Of a stretch of DNA of 64,000 nt, positions 46,212-53,679 are shown piece after piece. This DNA comes from an uncultured Lachnospiraceae bacterium (GTDB taxonomy: Bacteria; Bacillota; Clostridia; Lachnospirales; Lachnospiraceae), in the NCBI GenBank assembly GCA_945621435.1, contig CALZBR010000001.1, positions 62,001 through 126,000 of the forward strand, read 5' to 3'. How positions within the stretch are numbered: position 1 is the first letter of the stretch; every line of letters begins with the position of its first letter. The translations under genes were made by a program, and so were the position numbers. The notes under the pieces were generated by a model. It was not told the DNA's origin. It saw only the letters and a program-made list of their open reading frames with translations, and ran no database searches.

Positions 46212-48059
46212 TCATTTACAGATATTCTCCCGTTCATAAATCCACGCTTTCGCACTGAAATCCCTATCTGCCCTGCCATATTCATCCACAATCCGACACC
46301 CTTCGGGCAATCTCGGGGGTTCCTCTGCTGATTCCGCAAAACGATGATAAACAGCCAGTCCTCTGTTTCCCCATTCCCGCAGCACCAGCTGTTGACCCTT
46401 CGGGTCATTATATCCACCGGCCGTGTACTCATGTACAACCGTGGTGCCGTTTTTAATGATGTCAGCAGCTTTTCGATAGAATCGCATGCCTTCTTCCACC
46501 AGCTCCCACTGTCTCTCGGCCAGGTCATAGATTTCGCCGCTGAGACACATGCGCCCCAAAAACGTAGCCGCCAGAGAATAGTATATTCTTTCTTCACTGT
46601 CTCCTGCCCTCAATACTGCCCAGATCTGGCTTTGTTCCGGTCTGATGACCCGGTGCATATTTGCAGCAATCAAAGGTATAGACGTAATCTCATGTGCATC
46701 GGAAAAGCTTGCCTGACTCACAAGTTCCATCATGGAAGGTTCAAGTCTGTGTCCGCCGCTGGAACAGTTTTCTATCACAATGCCCGGAATCTCCTCGCGA
46801 ATCTTCTCAAAAAAACGCTTTGTGCCGTTCACCTTTCGCCGCAGACCTTCCCCCGGACTCTCCGCTCCGTCGCATCCCATACCGATGGTATCGTTGTAGT
46901 CCACCTTCAGATAGCCGAAGCCGCATTCCTTGAGCAGGCGAATCACCTTCTCGCTGAGATACTCCACCACCCGGGAATCCTCCATATCCCAAAAACGCTT
47001 CCCCCCTACCGTCAAAGGGACTCCGTCTTTTTTTACCAGGTGCTCACAGTCATTGTAATGTAGGCTCTTGGGCGCAAGAGATTCCAGTTCAAACCACAGT
47101 CCGGGAATCATTCCTTTAGAACGTATGTAATCCGCAATCGGCTTCATACCGCCCGGGAACCGGTTCTCATTCACATCCCAGTCCCCAATGCTTTCCCACC
47201 AGTAATCGGAATGCCCGTACCAGCCGGAATCTATCACTAAAAATTTAATTCCTTTTCCCTCTATTTTGTCGCAGATTCTCTTGAGATTATCAAAAGTGGG
47301 ATTCCCCCATGTAGTACAATACTCGTTATAAAGTATGTCCATATCGGAATCCATGGGCGAGATTAAGGGGTGTTGTGCCTTGACCAGTTTGTCACAGACC
47401 TCATACAGGGAATTCCCCTCTGCAATCACTGCCTCCGGTGACTCAAATTCCTCTCCCGGAGCCAGATTTTTCATCCATTGACCAAAATCTCTATCAGGCA
47501 GTCCTCCCGCCACTGTCAGCCAATCATCCTCCCTGCATCGTATCTCTATCTGCCAGGAAGAGGCACAGTACAGCTGAATTCCCAGGAATTTCCCTGTCCT
47601 GCTGTCCTCCAGTGCCAAAAAGGGGAAATACTTTCTCACCGGCATGGAACCTACATTGCCGAATTTTTCGATGCGCATCCCACAACGATTCCAGGAAGGT
47701 TCCAGATGAAGCTCCTCTATGGTCTCCGTCCTGAGCTTTCCCTCAGCACTCCAGAAGGACTGGAGTCTGTGGATTTTGTCTGCTTTTACTTCTCTTAGAG
47801 CAAAGGAGCTTAGCATCTCCATGGTGACTTGATCCGTCCCCTCGTTGCGCACCACAGTCTTCAACCGCAGTGCTTCCCCGTCCTGCTTACCCTGAAGCTT
47901 CATACAGATACCACGGTCATCTCTATAAACTTTGTATTCCTGTGTATCTTCCACCTTGGTGAACCGCTCCATGGTTTCACTGCCGCTCATGGTCATCCCA
48001 CAACAAAATCCACCGGCATAACCGTCCCCAAGCAATTTCATTTCAGCAAATAATTCCAT
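46212..48059 (-). CDS. GH36 alpha-galactosidase-like
   Basis: 615 residues, shorter than the 700-740 of classical AgaN/RafA types. N-terminal beta-supersandwich, barrel from about 240: FLVIDSGWYGHSDYWW near 273, GDWDVNENRFPGGMKPIADYI near 292, GLWFELESL near 320, YLKVDYNDTIG near 384 (nucleophile Asp 387), ENCSSGGHRLEPSMM near 430 and SFSDAHE near 451 (acid/base Asp 454). No signal peptide. It would remove alpha-galactose, for example from xyloglucan or galactomannan side chains. Gap to the carboxylesterase gene is 12 nt. Family certain, exact substrate not. Confidence 0.9.
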   Translation of the reverse strand: MELFAEMKLLGDGYAGGFCCGMTMSGSETMERFTKVEDTQEYKVYRDDRGICMKLQGKQDGEALRLKTVVRNEGTDQVTMEMLSSFALREVKADKIHRLQSFWSAEGKLRTETIEELHLEPSWNRCGMRIEKFGNVGSMPVRKYFPFLALEDSRTGKFLGIQLYCASSWQIEIRCREDDWLTVAGGLPDRDFGQWMKNLAPGEEFESPEAVIAEGNSLYEVCDKLVKAQHPLISPMDSDMDILYNEYCTTWGNPTFDNLKRICDKIEGKGIKFLVIDSGWYGHSDYWWESIGDWDVNENRFPGGMKPIADYIRSKGMIPGLWFELESLAPKSLHYNDCEHLVKKDGVPLTVGGKRFWDMEDSRVVEYLSEKVIRLLKECGFGYLKVDYNDTIGMGCDGAESPGEGLRRKVNGTKRFFEKIREEIPGIVIENCSSGGHRLEPSMMELVSQASFSDAHEITSIPLIAANMHRVIRPEQSQIWAVLRAGDSEERIYYSLAATFLGRMCLSGEIYDLAERQWELVEEGMRFYRKAADIIKNGTTVVHEYTAGGYNDPKGQQLVLREWGNRGLAVYHRFAESAEEPPRLPEGCRIVDEYGRADRDFSAKAWIYERENICK

Positions 48060-48071
48060 ATCTGCCCCCTC

Positions 48072-49592
48072 TTACTCAACCAGCATCTCCATAATACGGC
48101 GGATCATAAGTTTCTGATACTCCGTTTCACTGTCTGTGATTACTTCTGCACCCTGCCCACCGAAAACCATTTCCGTATGATGGGCATCGTTATAAGAATC
48201 CCAGTAAGGCATTTCACTTCCGTCCGCATCCTTTCCGTTTGGATTGCCGCACCTGATAAAGTTTGCCCAGTAGTTGCACATCTGTCTGGACAGGTCATAA
48301 TGCCTTCCCACAAAAGGACGCCAGCACTTTGCCAGGGTCTCAAAAAAGAACCACAGATCCACGGAATGAAAGGTTCCCGGATTGTCCCACCCCGGAATGT
48401 CCGGTACAAATTTGTAATAGTACAGAGGTTGTTTTCCCTGCTGACTGCCGTATAGTGCCTCTCCCTTTACCGTTGCCTCGATTCCGTTGACGATGGCATA
48501 ATGATTTCCGGATTTCACAAAGGTCTCCGGGCAGGCCAGCAGCTCCTCCGCTCTGTCTCCGAAGATTTCGTGTATTTTGTTTTTCAGCTCCTCCTCGCTC
48601 TCCGCTTCCAGAAAGCTTGGGAATTCATCCCCGGTATTGCCTGCCATAATGGGAACGTCAATTGTCCTGCCGGCAGCCAACAGCTTCAGGGGATCCCCAA
48701 GACTGAAAATCCCATCCTCCACATTCCCCATCATGGAATGAGTTCCGATGAATTCGTAATATTTATCCCGAATGTATGCTGCCTCCAGTTCCCTTGCTTC
48801 CGCCAATGTCTTCACGCCCAGATAAGCAAAGAAATCCTCCCCCAACTTCTCCGCCTGTGGAAGCGGCATCGGGGTTCCCAGCCCTCCTGCACGATAGGGG
48901 CTTCTGATCATGGCACTCATAATGGTCGCCTTTTGGAACAATCCCTGATTGGCGGGACATGCCAGCTGGGAAAGTACACTTCCGCCGCCGGCAGACTGCC
49001 CCGCAATGGTAATATTGTTCGGATCTCCGCCAAAAGCCTCAATGTTTCGAACCACCCATTTGAGTCCTGCCTGCTGATCCAGGTTGCCGAAGTTCGCCGG
49101 GGCCTCCGGTGCCTCCTTCGTGATCTCGGGATGAGCCAGAAAACCAAAGCAGTTGATGCGATAGTTTACCGTCACTACCACGATTCCTCTTCTGGCAAGT
49201 CTCTCTCCGTCAAATTCCATCTCGGAAGGATAACCCCACTGCAACGCTCCTCCAAAGAACCACACCAGCACAGGCCGCTTCTCCTCCGTGCTTTTTGCTC
49301 CGGTCCAGATATTGAGATACAGGCAGTCCTCACTCATCTCGATGTCCGGATCCACATGCCACTCTCTGCAATAGATATCCGTTCCCAGTCCGGGAATACT
49401 CTGCATGGAAATGGGTGCAAAACGATATGTCTCCCTGACACCCTCCCAGTTTTCCGCCGGCTGAGGCGCCCTCCATCTGTTTTTCCCCACCGGAGGTGCC
49501 GCAAAGGGAATCCCCTTGAAGACTGTGATCCTGGGGTCTGCCGCCTCAATTCCCTTCACCATGCCGTTTTCTGTCTTTGCTGTTCTAATCAT
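48072..49592 (-). CDS. Type B carboxylesterase
   Basis: 506 residues, alpha/beta hydrolase. Seen: VFKGIPFAAPPVGKNRWRAPQP near 23, EDCLYLNIWTG near 87, PVLVWFFGGALQWG near 106 (oxyanion), and NITIAGQSAGGGSVLSQLA near 192 with the nucleophile Ser; the acid Glu is probably in the GDEFPSF region near 317 and the His in GTFHSVDLWF near 407. The HGGG motif is changed to FGGA. No signal peptide. It starts 2 nt after the GH51 stop. It could deacetylate imported acetylated oligosaccharides; substrate inferred from operon only. Confidence 0.9.
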   Translation of the reverse strand: MIRTAKTENGMVKGIEAADPRITVFKGIPFAAPPVGKNRWRAPQPAENWEGVRETYRFAPISMQSIPGLGTDIYCREWHVDPDIEMSEDCLYLNIWTGAKSTEEKRPVLVWFFGGALQWGYPSEMEFDGERLARRGIVVVTVNYRINCFGFLAHPEITKEAPEAPANFGNLDQQAGLKWVVRNIEAFGGDPNNITIAGQSAGGGSVLSQLACPANQGLFQKATIMSAMIRSPYRAGGLGTPMPLPQAEKLGEDFFAYLGVKTLAEARELEAAYIRDKYYEFIGTHSMMGNVEDGIFSLGDPLKLLAAGRTIDVPIMAGNTGDEFPSFLEAESEEELKNKIHEIFGDRAEELLACPETFVKSGNHYAIVNGIEATVKGEALYGSQQGKQPLYYYKFVPDIPGWDNPGTFHSVDLWFFFETLAKCWRPFVGRHYDLSRQMCNYWANFIRCGNPNGKDADGSEMPYWDSYNDAHHTEMVFGGQGAEVITDSETEYQKLMIRRIMEMLVE

Positions 49593-49594
49593 AG

Positions 49595-51214
49595 TTATTT
49601 TCCCTTTCCTCCCTTACGGAAACGAATCACATTCCAAGACAAAGGCTTTACGTGGGTATTCAGTATCCCCTGCTCGAAAGTCGCACCGCTGTGTTCCACC
49701 GGCTTCAGTGCTTCCGGATTCTCAAAGCTGTTTTTCAGTTCCAAATCAGCGTTGTAGAACTCTATGTGCCGGTCAAAAATATAATCGCCAAATCCTGACA
49801 CATCCACGGTCAGCGGATACTCCTCTTCTTCATTGCGATTGATGGCAAATACCGTGAGATATTCACCTTCTTTGTCCCAGGCACTTGCCGAATCAATATA
49901 AGGGAGTCCTTCCTTTCCGGTATATTGTGAGGTATCATCAATAGCATATCCGGGAATGTCAAAAGTATCACATTCCACCACCGTCTGCATGGAAGTCCCC
50001 TTCGCATAAGCAAGCAGGTGCATGAAGGGATAATGAGACGCCGATTTCCATACATGATCATGATTGGAAGCGCACAGAGCCCCCAATCCCCCTGTCATAC
50101 AGCCGATTTTCACTCTGTCCGCATGACGCAGGAAGGCCAGCTGGATGGATACCATAGCCAGCATCTGCAGCATCTCACTTCCGGGGAACACACGGTCCTG
50201 CATCTTGTCCGGGTCGTGCAGAATATATTTTCTCTCGGGGTCAAAGCGATAATGTGTCCTGACCATATTGTGATAACCATAACCGGGATGTAACGGACTG
50301 TTGGGGCGAATCATGGCACCGTATTCATCAAAAGAAATCATCAGCTTCTTGGGGGATCTACATTTGGCTGCCACCAGGTCACACAGTGCCACCTCCGTAT
50401 TGATAAAGTCTTCATAGTAAGCCGCTCCCCCCAGAAGTGCCTTCACATCTCCGGGAGGTGCGCTGTGATAATGATGCACGGAAAGATAGTCCACAGAATC
50501 ATAACACTCCTGCAGTACCGTTTCGTCCCATACCGGAAAATGATCCATAAAGGGCGCTGAAGAGCCACAGACTGCAGTCTCGATGGTGGGATCAATCCAC
50601 TTCATCACCTTGGAGGCCTCGTTTACCTTGACTCCATAACCTCGGGGATCCTTATCCCAGGAGCCCACCTGCCAGGGACCGTCCATCTCATTTCCCAGAT
50701 ACCATGTTTTCACCTTATAAGGAGCCTCGTGACCATTCCTGCGTCTCAAATCAGACCAATAAGTACCGCCTTCGTGATTGGTATACTCAATGAGGTCCAT
50801 TGCGTCTTGAATGGAACCGTTACACATTCCCATATTCACCGTATACATGGCCTCCGTGCCAACCTTTTCCGCCCACTGCAGATACTCATCATGCCCTACC
50901 TCATTGGTAATATACTGATACCAGGCCGGATCCAGATGTACCTTTCTCTCTGACTTCGGACCGATGGAATCCTTCCAGTTCCAGGCAGACACAAAATTTC
51001 CTCCGGGCATTCTCACAGCCGGCATTCCGGTTCCCCTGAGTGCCTGAATAAAATCCTGCCGGAAGCCCTGCTCATCCGCGGTGGAATGCTTGGGATTAAA
51101 CATGGTTCCGTTTACCATGGTCCCGATGGGCTCCAGAAAGGTGCTGAAAAGTCTGGGGGAAATCTCCCCTGTTTCAAACAACGGATGAATTGTTATCTTT
51201 GCCTGATTTGCCAT
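49595..51214 (-). CDS. GH51 alpha-L-arabinofuranosidase
   Basis: 539 residues. Retaining arabinofuranosidase. Seen: NFVSAWNWKDSIGP near 73, TWYLGNEMDGPWQ near 170 with the acid/base Glu 176, DYLSVHHYHS near 242, and LMISFDEYGAMIRP near 291 with the nucleophile Glu 297; a C-terminal beta domain ends with HVKPLSWNVIRF. No signal peptide. ATG overlaps the preceding stop as TAATG (1 nt shared), so translation is coupled to the tandem esterase. Releases arabinose from arabinoxylan or arabinan oligosaccharides in the cytosol. Confidence 0.94.
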   Translation of the reverse strand: MANQAKITIHPLFETGEISPRLFSTFLEPIGTMVNGTMFNPKHSTADEQGFRQDFIQALRGTGMPAVRMPGGNFVSAWNWKDSIGPKSERKVHLDPAWYQYITNEVGHDEYLQWAEKVGTEAMYTVNMGMCNGSIQDAMDLIEYTNHEGGTYWSDLRRRNGHEAPYKVKTWYLGNEMDGPWQVGSWDKDPRGYGVKVNEASKVMKWIDPTIETAVCGSSAPFMDHFPVWDETVLQECYDSVDYLSVHHYHSAPPGDVKALLGGAAYYEDFINTEVALCDLVAAKCRSPKKLMISFDEYGAMIRPNSPLHPGYGYHNMVRTHYRFDPERKYILHDPDKMQDRVFPGSEMLQMLAMVSIQLAFLRHADRVKIGCMTGGLGALCASNHDHVWKSASHYPFMHLLAYAKGTSMQTVVECDTFDIPGYAIDDTSQYTGKEGLPYIDSASAWDKEGEYLTVFAINRNEEEEYPLTVDVSGFGDYIFDRHIEFYNADLELKNSFENPEALKPVEHSGATFEQGILNTHVKPLSWNVIRFRKGGKGK

Positions 51215-53541
51215 TACTTCTCCTCCCTAAACAGCTTTCTCAAAAATACATTTGCACAATGTCTCCAGAAGGTCCAGTCGTGATAGCCGTAGTCCTCAAA
51301 CACCTCAATGGGAGTACCTGCTTCCAATACCGTCTCTTCATTCTTCTTTGTGGATTCATAAAAAACTTCTTTCGTGCCGCATGCCACAAACAGCATCTTA
51401 AAATATTTATGGAATTCCTCCGGTTGCAACAGGATACTGCTGTAATCGTCCTCCTCGTTTTGAATTACCAGACCGCCGGAGAAAATACCGGCCCAAGCGA
51501 ACAGCTCAGGATGGGTAAACACAATTTTCTGGGTCTGCATCCCACCCATGGACAGCCCTGCCATGGCACGATGCTCTCTGTCTGCCAGTGTTCTGTATGT
51601 CCTGTCAATAAAAGGGACACAGCTGTCTGGCAATTCCTCCAGGAAAGCGCTCATGGAAGGATGATACTCTTTTTCTTCAGGGAAGCCGTAGCCGGTGGTC
51701 ATCACAATGATCATTTCCTGCATCTGTCCCTGCTCGATGAGATTGTCGGCAATATTGGCAATCCTGCCCTGCCATACCCAGCCCATCTCGTTTTCTCCGC
51801 CGCCATGCTGCAGATAAAGCACGGGATATCTGCGTTCCAGATCCACGTCGTAGGAAGCAGGGGTGTACACATAACAGAGCTTATCCCTTCCGGTCTCTTT
51901 TGATTTATAGTAGTTCATATGAACCACACCATGAGGCACCTGCCGGATGCGATACTCCTCAAAGTCCTCCTCAGGCATTTCCAGGTAATTGATGGTGCGG
52001 AAGCCACCATAGCCCACAGGCGCATTGCCATCTGTCACATCCACGCCGTTGACCTTGATCCCGTAATAATGAAACCCCTTTTCGATTCCGCTTACTTCAC
52101 AGCTCCACCAGCCGTCTTCCCCCTTGGTCATGGAAAAGCTTCCCATTCCCCAGATATCAGCCTCCACTGTTTTGGCATCTGCCCCGCGGAATCGGAAAAC
52201 AGCCTTCCCCTCTGTCACATCGGTCACCTCAGACCCTATCGGGTCATCCCGGTATCTTCCGGCCGGCTGCCCCTTCTCATCAACCTCAAAAATAACACCC
52301 TTGTAAATCGGGTCAAACATCAGCATATGATCCCTGAAGGTCTGGTAATCCAGCATCTCCTCCGGTATCGTGACCTCCGAATAGGCAAAAACATCTTCCC
52401 CCTCATCCTCCTTTGTGTCCCTAAAAAGAAGCTTGGCAAAATCTCTCAGGCTCTCCCGCCATACATGCCACTCGTGAAAGCCCTGATAGCTCTTCTGTAT
52501 CCCCGTTACTCCAAGAGCCGCAAACCTGTCGGTATACTTCCTCTGAAGCTCAGCCAGTCCCTGTTCCCCCACGCCGGCACTCATAAATACCGTCAGCATA
52601 GGATATGCCTCCTGCTGCTTTAATATCTCTTCGGTCTCCTCATATCTTACCCCGGAGAACACTCCGAGATAGGCAAAAAGCTGCTGGTAGCGGGACACAA
52701 TCTGCACTGCCTGTGCCGACCCAAGGGAAAGTCCGGCCATGGCTCTGTTCTCCCTGCCCTTTTTCACAGAGAAATGGCTCTCAATATAAGGAATACAATC
52801 CTCCACCAGTTCTCTGCCAAAATCCCCCGGGAAAAAGACAGGCTCCTCTCCCTTCCGGAAGGCATAGCCGCAGCACATTACCACAATCATCTCCTGACAG
52901 CTGCCCTCGGCAAGCAGATTGTCCAGAATCAGATTCATCTTGCCGTTCCAGATCCAGCCCGTCTCGTCCTCACCCACACCATGCTGCAGATAGAGAACCG
53001 GATATTTTTTCCCGGCTGTTTCCCCGTAGCAGGGTGGAGTATAGACATAGCATTTTTTCAAATGTCCGTTGACACTTGAGGTATAGAAATGCTGCTGTAC
53101 GTCCCCGTGGGGTACTTCCTTTAAGAACCAGAATTCCGAGCCCTCATCCGGAACCTCCAGAAAGTTTGTGGCTCCGAAGCAGCCATAGGCAATGGGAGCC
53201 AGAGGATTCACTACCTGCACCCCGTCCACAAACCAGTTGTGATAATGAAAGCCCGGTGCAATTCCCGATACCCTTGCGGAAAAATTCCCTTCCCCGTCCT
53301 TCCTCAACGCAATTCTGTCACGGCTCATGCTGCCGCTGATTCCCGCAACCTCCACCGTCTCCGCTGAAGGTGCATGCATGGTAAAGGTCACGTCGCCGTT
53401 GTCCTCCAGCCTTGCCCCCCATAGGTCATCACGATAGCAGATAGAAGGTTTTCCCCCCTTTTCCTCCATCACTGCTTTTTTGTACATAGGATCAAAAAAG
53501 AGCGGGTGCATGGTGACTGCCTGATTTTGTTTTGACTGCAT
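51214..53541 (-). CDS. Tandem esterase: two CE1/esterase-D modules, each with its own N-terminal sandwich
   Basis: About 775 residues in two homologous halves. Each half has a beta-sandwich of the isoamylase-N/CBM48 sort (FTMHAPSAETVEVAGI near 55; VFRFRGADAKTVEADI near 450) and an alpha/beta hydrolase (KYPVLYLQHGVGEDE and AGLSLGS near 271; RYPVLYLQHGGGENE and AGLSMGG near 663). The His region is QGFHEWHVWRESL in the first and YGYHDWTFWRHC in the second, so both active sites look complete. Relatives remove ferulic or acetyl esters from arabinoxylan. No signal peptide. First gene of the operon; ATG 53541 has AGGAGG at 8 nt, ATG 53547 only 2-3 nt. Confidence 0.88.
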   Translation of the reverse strand: MQSKQNQAVTMHPLFFDPMYKKAVMEEKGGKPSICYRDDLWGARLEDNGDVTFTMHAPSAETVEVAGISGSMSRDRIALRKDGEGNFSARVSGIAPGFHYHNWFVDGVQVVNPLAPIAYGCFGATNFLEVPDEGSEFWFLKEVPHGDVQQHFYTSSVNGHLKKCYVYTPPCYGETAGKKYPVLYLQHGVGEDETGWIWNGKMNLILDNLLAEGSCQEMIVVMCCGYAFRKGEEPVFFPGDFGRELVEDCIPYIESHFSVKKGRENRAMAGLSLGSAQAVQIVSRYQQLFAYLGVFSGVRYEETEEILKQQEAYPMLTVFMSAGVGEQGLAELQRKYTDRFAALGVTGIQKSYQGFHEWHVWRESLRDFAKLLFRDTKEDEGEDVFAYSEVTIPEEMLDYQTFRDHMLMFDPIYKGVIFEVDEKGQPAGRYRDDPIGSEVTDVTEGKAVFRFRGADAKTVEADIWGMGSFSMTKGEDGWWSCEVSGIEKGFHYYGIKVNGVDVTDGNAPVGYGGFRTINYLEMPEEDFEEYRIRQVPHGVVHMNYYKSKETGRDKLCYVYTPASYDVDLERRYPVLYLQHGGGENEMGWVWQGRIANIADNLIEQGQMQEMIIVMTTGYGFPEEKEYHPSMSAFLEELPDSCVPFIDRTYRTLADREHRAMAGLSMGGMQTQKIVFTHPELFAWAGIFSGGLVIQNEEDDYSSILLQPEEFHKYFKMLFVACGTKEVFYESTKKNEETVLEAGTPIEVFEDYGYHDWTFWRHCANVFLRKLFREEK

Positions 53542-53597
53542 ATTCATTTCCTCCTGAACACTCTATTCTTTCTCCCTTTCAAAACTAAGTTCCCGCC

Positions 53598-53633
53598 AAG
53601 ACCTTTGTGTCTGCAATCAGACATGCAGGTCTT
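53598..53633 (-). promoter_or_regulatory. Nested hairpin in the leader of the hemicellulose operon
   Basis: AAGACCT / AGGTCTT outer stem and TGTCTG / CAGACA inner stem separated by a symmetric 3x3 internal loop, tip ATTG. It ends 57 nt before the start codon. A weak promoter TTGCAA-17-TATCCC overlaps the end of the kinase gene upstream. Confidence 0.6.
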
Positions 53634-53679
53634 AAGGTGAAGGAATACAATTCTAAAACGGGATATGTTACATATAGTT

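Noticed and set aside
48501..49757. 418-codon plus-strand open frame
   Set aside because: Antisense to the carboxylesterase and GH51 genes; no motif.
42292..53541. Typical Bacteroidetes polysaccharide locus
   Set aside because: No SusC/SusD genes, no hybrid sensor with AraC output, and no signal peptides; the layout is that of a Gram-positive intracellular pathway.
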